DNA of 64,000 nucleotides from Streptomyces lavendofoliae (GTDB taxonomy: Bacteria > Actinomycetota > Actinomycetes > Streptomycetales > Streptomycetaceae), in NCBI RefSeq assembly GCF_014649735.1, contig NZ_BMTP01000003.1, forward strand, positions 434,001 to 498,000, in the 5' to 3' direction. Under the pieces are notes generated by a model. That model saw nothing but the letters and a program-made list of their open reading frames with translations. It was not told where the DNA came from and searched no databases. This document shows positions 27,332 through 34,978 of the stretch, one piece after another. The number at the start of each line of letters is the position of its first letter. Position 1 is the first letter of the stretch. The translations under genes were made by a program, and so were the position numbers.

Positions 27332-28195
27332 ATGAGTACGAATCCCGCTGACCCCCTGGTCGCGCTGGGGGCGCTGCCCGGTGTGCCCGATGCCGTGGAC
27401 TCCGTTCGCAAGGCCGTCGACCGGGTCTACGGGCACCGCGTGATGCGGCGCCGTAGCACCGAGGTGACCTCGGAGGCGGCCCTGCGCGGCGCGCGTGCCT
27501 CCGCCGCCCTGTCGGGTGCCGACTGGGCCCTGGAGGAGGTGCGCCGACGTACCGACTTCGGCGGGGACGCCGAGGCGCGGACGGTGGGCGCCGCCCTGCG
27601 GCTGGGCGCGGAGGCGGGGCAGTTGCTGTCGATCTGGCGGCAGTCGCCGATGCGGGTACTGGCGCGGCTCCACCTGATCGCGGCGGGCGACCCCGAAGCC
27701 GTCGCCGGTACCGCGCCGGGCGCGCCGGCCCGAGTGGTGGCCGACGCGGTGGGGCGGCCGAGGCGGGACGGCGAGTCCGTCGACGAGCCCCTGATCGAGG
27801 CGCCGCTCCCGGGCGCGGACGAGGTGGCCGGCCGGCTCGAGGGGCTGGCGGACCTGATCGTCGCCGGCAGCGAGGCCCCGGCGCTGGTGACGGCCGCCGT
27901 GGTGCACGGTGAGCTGCTGGCGCTGCGGCCCTTCACCTCGTACAGCGGGCTGGTGGCACGCGCGGCCGAGCGGATCGTGCTGATCGGCAGCGGACTGGAC
28001 CCCAAGGCCATCTGCCCGGCCGAGGTCGGGCACGCGGAGCAGGGGCGCGCGGCGTATGTCGCGGCGTTCGGGGGCTACCTCTCCGGTACGCCGGAAGGCA
28101 TGGCCGCCTGGATCGCCCACTGCGGGCGGGCGGTGGAGCTGGGTGTCCGGGAGTCGACCGCGGTGTGCGAGGCGCTCCAGCGCGGAGCGGCGTAG
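27332..28195 (+). CDS. Fic-like protein with degenerate catalytic motif
   Basis: A 287-residue protein, mostly helical. Around residues 195-210 it reads VVHGELLALRPFTSYSGLVARA. This aligns with the Fic-family pattern HPFxxGNGRxxR, but the catalytic His is Arg, the GN of GNGR is YS and the Arg is Leu; only PF, one Gly and the last Arg remain. An N-terminal helical region includes ALRGARASAALSGADWALEE, which resembles the Fic substrate-side helix. AMPylation is therefore unlikely; a binding or regulatory role is more plausible. Homologues are often labelled 'oxidoreductase' without basis. It is divergent from the CooC-like ATPase. Confidence 0.75.
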   Translation: MSTNPADPLVALGALPGVPDAVDSVRKAVDRVYGHRVMRRRSTEVTSEAALRGARASAALSGADWALEEVRRRTDFGGDAEARTVGAALRLGAEAGQLLSIWRQSPMRVLARLHLIAAGDPEAVAGTAPGAPARVVADAVGRPRRDGESVDEPLIEAPLPGADEVAGRLEGLADLIVAGSEAPALVTAAVVHGELLALRPFTSYSGLVARAAERIVLIGSGLDPKAICPAEVGHAEQGRAAYVAAFGGYLSGTPEGMAAWIAHCGRAVELGVRESTAVCEALQRGAA

Positions 28196-28263
28196 GAAGC
28201 CGGGGCCTGCCCGCCGCTCACCGGCGGGCGCCCCGGCGGGGCGCGGTGGCCGGGGGGGCGTCC

Positions 28264-28295
28264 GTGGGCCGGATGTCACGTGGGCCGGGTGTCAC
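28264..28295. repeat. Tandem 16-bp duplication
   Basis: GTGGGCCGGATGTCAC (28264-28279) is followed directly by GTGGGCCGGGTGTCAC (28280-28295), one base different. It lies 69 bp past the Fic-like gene, immediately before a hairpin. No function is known. Confidence 0.7.
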
Positions 28296-28301
28296 AGGGT
28301 T

Positions 28302-28331
28302 GCGGCGGCACCGCCTGAGCGGTACCGCCGC
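28302..28331 (+). terminator. Hairpin downstream of the Fic-like gene
   Basis: GCGGCGGCACCGC pairs with GCGGTACCGCCGC around loop CTGA, with one mismatched pair. It is 107 bp past the stop codon, so it may terminate the Fic-like transcript after a long 3' tail or belong to a separate element. Confidence 0.6.
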
Positions 28332-28713
28332 CAACACGTCCACCGAGTTACCATGCGTCCTCGATATGTGCCCATCAGGCGGGGACTTTGCCCGACGCCT
28401 GGTGCGGCTGGCCCGTAATCGACGGGTCGACGTCGCGTGGGTGCTCAGCTTCCGTGCTGTTCGGTCCGTGGGGCCTTCTTGCTCAACAGGTGATCCTTTC
28501 GGATGTCCTCGGTCTCGCGGGCCGTTAAGTCCTTTGTACTCCCGTACGGGGGGATACGAAAGCCCTGCCTCCACTTTTTACCCGGGGGCCGGACGCCCAC
28601 CGCCTCCCGCTTCCGACCCGCCGCCGGCGCCTTCCCCGCCCCGTGCGCGCGGGCGTCCGGGGACGGCACGCGGAGCCGCGAGGCGGTTGAGGGCGTGGTG
28701 TGCGGCAGGAGCG
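28332..28713. other. Intergenic region without supported gene
   Basis: Convergent genes flank this ~380-bp stretch. Its AT content is locally raised (28490-28590) and several short frames are open on both strands, but none shows Streptomyces codon bias or a credible start. A minus-strand frame (28445-28717) with a basic product was considered and not accepted. Confidence 0.4.
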
Positions 28714-29547
28714 TCACGCCGGCTGACGGCGCCGGCTGGCGTACCAGACCAGCCCCGCCGTGGCCGCCGCCGCCGCGCCGAAGGCGGCGGCGGCCACGAG
28801 TGCGGGACGCGGCGGCATACGGAAGGCGGGCAGGCGCTGCTTCAGCCGGACCGGGCGGTTGAACAGGAGAACCGGCCAGTCGCGCACGGCCGCCTCCCGG
28901 CGCAGCGCGCGGTCCGGGTTCACCGCGTAGGGGTGGCCGACGGTCTCCAGCATCGGCAGGTCGGTGGCCGAGTCGCTGTACGCGTAGCAGCGGGAGAGGT
29001 CGTACCCCTCCGCCGCGGCCAGCTCCCGGATGGCCTCCGCCTTGGTGGGGCCGTAGGCGTAGTACTCGACCTCCCCGGTGAAGCAGCCGTCCTCGCCGAC
29101 GACCATCCGTGTCGCCACGACCCGGTCGGCCCCGAGCAGTTCGCCGATGGGTTCGACGACCTCGGAGCCGGAGGTGGAGACGATCACGACGTCCCGGCCG
29201 GCGGCGTGGTGTTCCTCGATGAGGGACGCCGCCTCGTCGTAGATGATCGGGTCGATCAGGTCGTGCAGGGTCTCGGCGACCAGTTCCTTGACCTGCTGGA
29301 CGTTCCAGCCCTTGCAGAGGGCGGAGAGGTACTCCCGCATCCGCTCCATCTGCTCGTGGTCGGCGCCGCCGGCCAGGAAGACGAACTGGATGTAGGCAGT
29401 CCGCAGTACGGCGCGGCGGTTGATCAGGCCGCCTTGGTAGAACGACTTGCTGAAGGTCAACGTCGATGACTTCGCAATGACCGTCTTGTCCAGGTCAAAG
29501 AAGGCTGCTGTGCGCGGCAAGGAGTGGTTTTCCACGTGCCCGAGCAT
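28714..29547 (-). CDS. HAD-family phosphatase (IB, SerB/CicA-like) with C-terminal membrane segment
   Basis: A 277-residue HAD hydrolase. The nucleophile motif is FFDLDKT (Asp18/Asp20), motif II is VSTSGS, motif III has the Lys in GPTKAEA, and motif IV is SDSATDLPML. The C-terminal ~30 residues (ALVAAAAFGAAAAATAGLVW then SRRR) form a likely membrane anchor. The family often carries out a phosphate removal on lipid or amino-acid phosphates; the substrate is unassigned. Two starts are near: ATG 29547 or GTG 29535 (VENHSLPRT). The order HAD phosphatase-ssd is recalled also in mycobacteria. Confidence 0.88.
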   Translation of the reverse strand: MLGHVENHSLPRTAAFFDLDKTVIAKSSTLTFSKSFYQGGLINRRAVLRTAYIQFVFLAGGADHEQMERMREYLSALCKGWNVQQVKELVAETLHDLIDPIIYDEAASLIEEHHAAGRDVVIVSTSGSEVVEPIGELLGADRVVATRMVVGEDGCFTGEVEYYAYGPTKAEAIRELAAAEGYDLSRCYAYSDSATDLPMLETVGHPYAVNPDRALRREAAVRDWPVLLFNRPVRLKQRLPAFRMPPRPALVAAAAFGAAAAATAGLVWYASRRRQPA

Positions 29548-29682
29548 AGGTGCCCGCCATTCGGCGTACGCTGGGGCGTGTGGGTTTGCCTGAGAAGGCT
29601 CTCGGGTACACCATGGAAGTCACGGATCGTTCGCGACCGTGCTAACCCGGTCCGGCTCCTCCCCCCCCGAGTCGGCCGGAGA

Positions 29683-29717
29683 GACGACCCCCGCTCTCCC
29701 CCCCGGCGGGGGTCGTC
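29683..29717 (+). terminator. Strong hairpin inside the HAD-ssd intergenic region
   Basis: A perfect 12-bp stem, GACGACCCCCGC (29683-29694) and GCGGGGGTCGTC (29706-29717), with a C-rich 11-nt loop. It lies in the middle of the 555-bp gap between divergent genes, where no protein-coding gene requires a terminator, so it may end a short RNA or act as a leader structure. Strand is uncertain. Confidence 0.5.
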
Positions 29718-29891
29718 GCACGTCCGGACGCGTTTTCGTCCGTTTCCGACGGCTCTGATCGATCATTCCGTTCCCTCCCTCTTGTCGCGACGGCGGAACA
29801 CTGCTGCCCCCTTTGCGTCACTCAGCGTAGCGGAAGCGCTGCTCTGGGGAAGTCGCTCGTATGGGCAATCGGGATATTCACAACCGGTGGG

Positions 29892-29900
29892 TTGTCCACA
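29892..29900 (+). promoter_or_regulatory. Single perfect DnaA box
   Basis: TTGTCCACA matches the preferred Streptomyces DnaA box exactly. It overlaps a dyad (ACAACC-N4-GGTTGT, 29880-29895) about 200 bp upstream of ssd. One box does not make an origin, but it could be a DnaA regulatory or titration site. Confidence 0.5.
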
Positions 29901-30041
29901 GTTTTAAGGCAAGATCCACTTCTTTTCCGGAAGTCGTTCACCGTGATTCCGGCTGCGAAGTCCGCGGAGGAGGGATTCCCGGTTCTCGTTGTCGCGTCAC
30001 GGCGCGACGCGGAGCCCGGCGCGGACGCCGCCGGCCGTCGG

Positions 30042-30075
30042 CCGCCGCTCACCCTGGAGGCGCGGTGAGCGGCGG
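30042..30075 (+). promoter_or_regulatory. Leader hairpin before the Tad operon
   Basis: CCGCCGCTCACC (30042-30053) pairs perfectly with GGTGAGCGGCGG (30064-30075); the 10-nt loop contains GGAGG. It ends 27 bp before the ssd start, whose own ribosome site (GGGGAGGG, 30091-30098) lies outside the stem. It may stabilise the mRNA, attenuate transcription or modulate translation. Confidence 0.5.
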
Positions 30076-30102
30076 GAGAACACCGGAAAAGGGGAGGGAA
30101 TC

Positions 30103-31215
30103 ATGGCCGGATCCATCACGTCGGACCGGGTGGCGGAAGCCGGGAAGCGGCGGAGCGGACCGCTGATCGTGACCGAGGACGCCGAACTGCTCGACGACCT
30201 GCTGCGGTTGTGCGCCGCGGCCGGCGCGCACCCGCAGGTGCACCACACGCTGCCGGAGCACCGGACGAGCTGGGACGCCGCGCCGCTGGTCCTGGTCGGC
30301 GACGACGCGGCCGCCCGGTGCCGGGGCGCCACGCGCAGACGGGACGTCCTGCTCGTAGGGCGGGACCAGGACGATCCGGAAGTCTGGCGGCGGGCGGTGG
30401 AGATCGGCGCGGACCGCGTGCTGCGGCTCCCCGAGGCCGAGAGCTGGCTCGTCGACCGGATCGCCGACGTCGTCGAGGGAGCGGGGCGGCAGGCGCTGAC
30501 CGTCGGGGTCCTCGCGGGCCGCGGGGGCGCCGGGGCGTCGACGCTCGCCTGCGCGCTGGCCGTCACGGCGGCGCGCGAGGGACGGCGGACGATGCTCGTG
30601 GACGCCGACCCGCTGGGCGGGGGACTGGACGTCCTGCTGGGCGGTGAGCAGGCCGAAGGGCTCCGATGGCCGGATCTCGCCGCGTCGAAGGGCCGGGTGG
30701 CGGGCGGGGCGCTGGAGGAGGCGCTGCCCTCGCCGCCCGGCCTGCCGGACCTGAAGGTCCTCAGCTGGGACCGGGGCGGCACCGTGGCGGTCCGGCCGGA
30801 GGCGATGCGTTCGGTGCTGGCCGCGGCGCGCAGACGCGGCGGTGTCGTGGTGGTGGACCTGCCGCGGCGCGTCGACGACGTCACGAGGGAGGCGTTGGCC
30901 CAACTGGACCTCGGACTGCTCGTGGTACCCGCCGAGCTGCGGGCCGTCGCCGGCGCCCAGCGGGTGGCCGCGACGGTGGGCACGGTGCTGCGCGAGCTGC
31001 GCGTGGTGGTGCGCGGGCCGTACGCCGCCGGCGTCGAGGACCCGTGGATCGCGCGGGTGCTGGGCCTGCCGCTGGTGGGTGAACTGCCCTTGGATCCCGG
31101 CCTCGTGGCGGCTTCCGACGCGGGTTCTCCGCCCGGCGCCGCCGCGCGCAGTCCGCTCGCCCGGTTCTGCGCGGCATTCTGGGAGCGGGCGCTGGCCGAG
31201 GAGGGCACGTCATGA
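30103..31215 (+). CDS. ssd: Septum-site-determining/CpaE-like protein Ssd
   Basis: A 370-residue protein. The N-terminal receiver-like region (about 20-120, with VLLVGRDQDDPEVWRRAVE) precedes a MinD/ParA-like ATPase domain. Its P-loop is GRGGAGASTLA (139-149): both Lys of the deviant Walker A are replaced, as in several CpaE proteins, so canonical ATP hydrolysis is doubtful. VDADPLGGGLDVLLG and VVVDLPRR are the switch-like strands. CpaE/TadZ homologues localise Tad pili; the mycobacterial relative was linked to septum regulation (recalled). ATG 30103 follows GGGGAGGG. It is the first gene of the Tad operon and overlaps tadA by 4 bp. Confidence 0.85.
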   Translation: MAGSITSDRVAEAGKRRSGPLIVTEDAELLDDLLRLCAAAGAHPQVHHTLPEHRTSWDAAPLVLVGDDAAARCRGATRRRDVLLVGRDQDDPEVWRRAVEIGADRVLRLPEAESWLVDRIADVVEGAGRQALTVGVLAGRGGAGASTLACALAVTAAREGRRTMLVDADPLGGGLDVLLGGEQAEGLRWPDLAASKGRVAGGALEEALPSPPGLPDLKVLSWDRGGTVAVRPEAMRSVLAAARRRGGVVVVDLPRRVDDVTREALAQLDLGLLVVPAELRAVAGAQRVAATVGTVLRELRVVVRGPYAAGVEDPWIARVLGLPLVGELPLDPGLVAASDAGSPPGAAARSPLARFCAAFWERALAEEGTS

Positions 31216-32363
31216 CGGCGGGGCTGCTGGAAGCCGTGCGGCAGCGCCTCGTGGAAAGCGGCGAGGACCCCACCCCGGCCGGTGTGGCGGCGGCGCTCCG
31301 GGCGCAGGGCCGGCTGCTGGGCGACGAGGAAGTGCTCGGCGCGGCACGGGACTTGCGGTGCGAACTGGTGGGCACGGGACCACTGGAGCCGCTGCTCGCC
31401 GATCCGGCCGTCACGGACGTGCTCGTGTCGGCCCCGGACCGGGTGTGGGTGGACCGGGGCGCGGGGCTGGAGCTGTCGGGCGTCGCGTTCCCGGACGCGG
31501 CTGCGGTCCGCAGGCTGGCGCAGCGCCTGGCGGCGGTCGCGGGCCGGCGACTGGACGACGCCCGGCCGTGGGTGGACGCGCGGTTGCCGGACGGCACGCG
31601 GATGCACGCGGTGCTGCCGCCGGTGGCGGTCGGCTCGACCTGCCTGTCGTTGCGGGTGGTGCGGCCGCGGGCGTTCTCGCCGGAGGAGCTGGCGGCGGCC
31701 GGGACGGTTCCGCCGGGCGGGGACCAGGTGCTCCGGGCGCTGGTCGAGGCGCGAGTGTCGTTCCTGGTCAGCGGTGGCACGGGGTCGGGGAAGACGACGC
31801 TGTTGTCGACATTGCTGGGGCTGGTGGGCGAACGGGAGCGGATCGTCCTGGCGGAGGACTCGGCCGAGTTGACGCCGGACCACCCGCACGTGGTGCGGCT
31901 GGAGGCCCGCCCGCCGAACCAGGAGGGCGCGGGCGAGGTGACGCTGCGGGACCTGGTGCGCCAGGCGCTGCGCATGCGGCCCGACCGGCTGGTGGTCGGC
32001 GAGGTGCGGGGCGCCGAGGTGACGGACCTGCTGGCCGCTCTGAACACCGGGCACGAGGGCGGTTGCGGGACCGTGCACGCCAACACCGCGGCCGATGTGC
32101 CGGCCCGCCTTGAGGCGTTGGGGACGGCCGCGGGGCTCGACCGGGCCGCGCTGCACAGCCAGGTGGCGGCGGGTCTGTCGGTGGTGGTCCACCTCGCCCG
32201 GGACAGGGCAGGGCGGCGCCGGGTCGCGGAGGCGCACGTCCTGGACCGGGACGCGCGGGGGCTGGTCGTCACGGTTCCCGCTCTGCGGTGGGGTCCCGAC
32301 GGCTTTCGGCACGAGCGGGGCTGGGAGCGGCTCCGGCCGCTGATCGGGGGTGGGCGGTGGTGA
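31212..32363 (+). CDS. tadA: Tad secretion ATPase TadA/CpaF
   Basis: A 383-residue type II/IV secretion ATPase that powers Flp pilus assembly. The N-terminal domain contains GTGPLEPLLADPAVTDVLV. Walker A is SGGTGSGKTT (~188-197), the Asp box is VLAEDSAEL, Walker B is RLVVGEVRG, and the His box is TGHEGGCGTVHAN. All expected motifs are intact. Start and stop overlap both neighbours by 4 bp, indicating tight coupling in the operon. Confidence 0.93.
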   Translation: MTAGLLEAVRQRLVESGEDPTPAGVAAALRAQGRLLGDEEVLGAARDLRCELVGTGPLEPLLADPAVTDVLVSAPDRVWVDRGAGLELSGVAFPDAAAVRRLAQRLAAVAGRRLDDARPWVDARLPDGTRMHAVLPPVAVGSTCLSLRVVRPRAFSPEELAAAGTVPPGGDQVLRALVEARVSFLVSGGTGSGKTTLLSTLLGLVGERERIVLAEDSAELTPDHPHVVRLEARPPNQEGAGEVTLRDLVRQALRMRPDRLVVGEVRGAEVTDLLAALNTGHEGGCGTVHANTAADVPARLEALGTAAGLDRAALHSQVAAGLSVVVHLARDRAGRRRVAEAHVLDRDARGLVVTVPALRWGPDGFRHERGWERLRPLIGGGRW

Positions 32364-33205
32364 CGGGACAGCCGATGTACGCGGCGGTGTGCGCGGGTGC
32401 GGCGGCCTGGCTGGTGCTGGACCGGGAGCGGGGGCTGCGGCGGGCGCGGCTGCTCTTCGCGGGTGGTGGTGGGGCGCCGCCCTGGGACGCGGGGATGTGG
32501 CGGCGGCGTCTGCCGGCGGTGCGGGTGCGGCGGGAGTGGCTCTGCCTGGTGGTGGCGGCGGTCCTGGCGGTGGCGGCGAGGTCGGTGCTGCCACTGGTCG
32601 CGGGGGCGTGTGCCGTGCCGCTGGTGGGGCGACGGCTGAGGGCCGCGGCGCGGGCCCGGGAGCGGGAACGGCGCGCGGACGCGGTGATCGCCCTGTGCGG
32701 TGCGGTCGCCGGTGAGTTGCGCGCCGGTTGGCAGCCCCGGCAGGCGCTGTTCTGGGCGGCGCGCACGACCGGGGCGCTGGGCGGTGAGGAGGCGGCGGTC
32801 CTGGCGGCGGCGCGGTTCGGGGGTGACGTGCCGGAGGCGTTGCGGCGTGCGGCCCGGGAGGACGGCGCGGACGGGTTGGTGGGCCTGGCGGCCTGCTGGC
32901 AGGTGGCCGTGGACGGTGGGGCCGGCCTCGGGGCGGGCCTGGACCGGCTGGAGGGTGCGCTGCGGGAGCGGCGTGACCAGCGGGAACGGTTGCGAGCGCA
33001 GTTGGCTGGTGCCTGGGCGACGGTCGGCCTGCTGGCCGTGCTGCCGGTGGTGGCGCTCGCCATGGGCTGGGCGCTCGGCGCCGATCCGCTGCGGGTGCTG
33101 TTCCACACCCCGGCGGGCCTGGGCTGCCTGGTGGCCGGAGGGCTCCTGGAGACCGTTGGCCTGTGGTGGGCCGGGCGGGTCGTACGCGCCGGGGAGGAGC
33201 AGTGA
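32360..33205 (+). CDS. tadB: Tad inner-membrane protein TadB
   Basis: A 281-residue membrane protein with a T2SSF (GspF-like) domain. Hydrophobic segments occupy about residues 5-20, 55-85, 215-235 and 250-270, separated by a cytoplasmic region rich in Arg (RARERERRADAVIALCG) and the helix AGELRAGWQPRQALFWAA. GTG 32360 overlaps the tadA stop (GTGA); an adjacent GTG and an ATG at 32375 are alternatives. It forms the platform with TadC. Confidence 0.85.
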   Translation: MTGQPMYAAVCAGAAAWLVLDRERGLRRARLLFAGGGGAPPWDAGMWRRRLPAVRVRREWLCLVVAAVLAVAARSVLPLVAGACAVPLVGRRLRAAARARERERRADAVIALCGAVAGELRAGWQPRQALFWAARTTGALGGEEAAVLAAARFGGDVPEALRRAAREDGADGLVGLAACWQVAVDGGAGLGAGLDRLEGALRERRDQRERLRAQLAGAWATVGLLAVLPVVALAMGWALGADPLRVLFHTPAGLGCLVAGGLLETVGLWWAGRVVRAGEEQ

Positions 33206-33966
33206 GCGGGTCACTGGTCCACGGCGTGGGCGCGGTCGTGGCCCTGGTGGCCGGTGCGGTGTGGCCGGCCGGGGCGCTCGTCTCCCGGCACCGTGGGCAC
33301 CGCGCCCGCCGGCGGGCCGCCGCGTTGCTGGGGACGCCGTACGGGCGGGGCAGGTCCCGGCGACCGAAGTGGTGGGTGCGGGTGCGGCGGTGGGCGGCGC
33401 CGGCGGGAGCGGCCCTCGGTGGCTGGGTCCTCGTCGGCGGAGTCGCGGGGTGCGCCGTGGGCATCGCCGCCGCGTACGGCGTGCGGAGGTGGCAGCGGCG
33501 GCCGGGGCCGGCCGGCGGTGAGGACGCCGACGCGGTGGCGCGGGAGCTTCCCCTGGCCGCGGACCTGCTCGCCGCGTGCCTGTCGGCCGGGGCCGGCCCG
33601 CGTGAGGCGGCACAGGCCGTCGGCGAGTCGCTGGGCGGAACGGTCGGCGACCGGCTGGCGGGGGCGGCGGCCGAACTGCGGCTGGGCGGCGAACCGGGCG
33701 AGGCGTGGGGCCGGCTCGGCGCGATACCGGGCGCCGGACCGCTGGCGCGCTGCCTGGAGCGGGCGAGTGCCTCGGGCGCTCCGGCCGCCGATGCGGTCAC
33801 CCGGCTGGCGGCCGGGCTCCGCGCGGACCGGATGCGGCGGGCCACGGCCCGGGCGCAGCGGGCACAGGTGCTGATCACCGCTCCGGTGGGGCTGTGCTTC
33901 CTGCCCGCGTTCCTGGCGGTCGGCGTCGCGCCGGTGGTCATCGGGCTGGCGACCGAACTGTTGTGA
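33202..33966 (+). CDS. tadC: Tad inner-membrane protein TadC
   Basis: A 254-residue T2SSF-domain protein. It has hydrophobic ends (GAVVALVAGAVWPAGAL and LCFLPAFLAVGVAPVVIGLA), a middle membrane helix (GGWVLVGGVAGCAVGIAAAY) and the cytoplasmic segment ADLLAACLSAGAGPREAAQA. The GTG at 33202 overlaps the tadB stop. It pairs with TadB at the base of the apparatus. Confidence 0.85.
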   Translation: MSGSLVHGVGAVVALVAGAVWPAGALVSRHRGHRARRRAAALLGTPYGRGRSRRPKWWVRVRRWAAPAGAALGGWVLVGGVAGCAVGIAAAYGVRRWQRRPGPAGGEDADAVARELPLAADLLAACLSAGAGPREAAQAVGESLGGTVGDRLAGAAAELRLGGEPGEAWGRLGAIPGAGPLARCLERASASGAPAADAVTRLAAGLRADRMRRATARAQRAQVLITAPVGLCFLPAFLAVGVAPVVIGLATELL

Positions 33967-34000
33967 CGGATCGACGGATCGACATCTCAGGGGGTTGGTA

Positions 34001-34207
34001 ATGGGAAACCGGATGCTGAGGACGCTGGCGGCCAGGGTGCGCCGGGGCGGGGCGCGCGGAGACGGGGGAATGACGACCGCCGAGTACGCGATGGGCACGC
34101 TCGCCGCGTGCGCCTTCGCGGCTGTGCTCTACAAGATCGTCACGAGCGATGTGGTGTCGGGCGGGTTGCAGTCGCTGATCGGGAGGGCGCTCGATGCCCA
34201 GTTCTGA
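34001..34207 (+). CDS. Flp-like pilin (DUF4244)
   Basis: A 68-residue prepilin. A basic leader (MGNRMLRTLAARVRRGGARGDGG) ends at a type-IV-like cleavage site, G followed by MTTAEYAMG with the conserved Glu, then one hydrophobic helix (TLAACAFAAVLYKIV) and a short C-terminus (SLIGRALDAQF). This is the major pilin candidate. The ATG at 34001 follows AGGGGG. The next gene starts inside its last 14 bp. Confidence 0.88.
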   Translation: MGNRMLRTLAARVRRGGARGDGGMTTAEYAMGTLAACAFAAVLYKIVTSDVVSGGLQSLIGRALDAQF

Positions 34208-34559
34208 CGCCGGCGGTGACCGGGGGTCGGTGACCGCCGAGGCGGCCACCGCCCTGCCGGCGCTGGTGCTCTTCACGATGGCGCTCGTATGGGCGCTGGT
34301 GGCGGCCGCCGCACAGATCCAGTGCGTGGACGCGGCGCGCGCCGGGGCCCGGGCGGCGGCCCGCTCCGAGCCGCCCGCGCAGGCGGTGGCGGCGGCCCGC
34401 GAGGCCGCGCCGAGCGGCGCCCGCGTGGCGGTGGAGCGTGCCGGGGACCTGTGGCACGTCCGGGTGGAGGCGCCCACGCCCGGCCCCGGCTCCCTGCGGC
34501 TGACGCTGCGCGCGGAGGCGGCCGCCCTGGCCGAGGACACGGTGGGGGTGGAGCCGTGA
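34194..34559 (+). CDS. TadE-family minor pseudopilin
   Basis: A 121-residue TadE-like protein. The N-terminal DRGSVTAEAATALPALVLF carries the typical G-S-x-TxE pilin-like cleavage and helix. One membrane segment (to about residue 42) and a small extracellular domain follow. It overlaps the pilin gene (14 bp) and the next gene (4 bp). Confidence 0.85.
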   Translation: MPSSDAGGDRGSVTAEAATALPALVLFTMALVWALVAAAAQIQCVDAARAGARAAARSEPPAQAVAAAREAAPSGARVAVERAGDLWHVRVEAPTPGPGSLRLTLRAEAAALAEDTVGVEP

Positions 34560-34978
34560 CCGGCCCGGCGGACGGTCCGGCCTCCGAAGGGCGGCCTGGC
34601 CCGGCCTCAAGGGGGCGCGCCGGGCCGGACCGGGGAGCGGCGACCGTGTGGGTGGCGATGGCCGCCACCGTGGTGTGCGCGGTGTTCGCGGCGGTCCTCG
34701 CCCTGGGGCAGGCCGTGACCGCCCGGCACCGCGCGGGCGGCGCCGCGGACCTGGCGGCGCTCGCCGCGGCGGACCGGGCGCTGTGGGGCGCGGCCGGCGC
34801 GTGCGGGGCGGCCGGCCGGGTGGCACGGGCGCAGGGCGCGGAGCTGGTGCGGTGCACGGTGCGCGGTGAGATCGCGGAGGTGGCCGCGCGGGCCCGGTTC
34901 GGGCCATACGCGCCCGTGGTCAGGGCGCGGGCGGGCCCTCCCCCGACGCCTGCGGGGCTCCCCGCAGCAGCTCGGTGA
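34556..34978 (+). CDS. TadG-like secreted/pseudopilin protein
   Basis: A 140-residue protein. A Pro/Gly-rich start (VTGPADGPASEGRPGP) precedes GAATVWVAMAATVVCAVFAA, a pilin-like hydrophobic helix with a helicase/secretion 'Rv3654c-like' layout, and then AGGAADLAALAAADRAL, the conserved TadG-type segment. It has two cysteines in ACGAAGRV and ELVRCTVRG. GTG 34556 overlaps the TadE stop. The end overlaps the convergent helicase gene by 59 bp, and no terminator is visible in the overlap. Confidence 0.78.
   Translation: MTGPADGPASEGRPGPASRGRAGPDRGAATVWVAMAATVVCAVFAAVLALGQAVTARHRAGGAADLAALAAADRALWGAAGACGAAGRVARAQGAELVRCTVRGEIAEVAARARFGPYAPVVRARAGPPPTPAGLPAAAR

Noticed and set aside
28445..28717. 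90-codon minus-strand frame in the gap after the Fic-like gene
   Set aside because: Codon usage is not Streptomyces-like and the frame overlaps the HAD phosphatase stop; conservation would be needed to accept it.
29892..29900. Origin of replication
   Set aside because: Only one DnaA box was seen and no dnaA, dnaN or gyrase genes are nearby.
29997..33941. A 1314-codon open frame on the minus strand opposite the Tad operon
   Set aside because: Its product is a Pro/Arg/Ala-rich mirror of the real Tad genes; only the plus strand has family motifs, ribosome sites and coupled overlaps.
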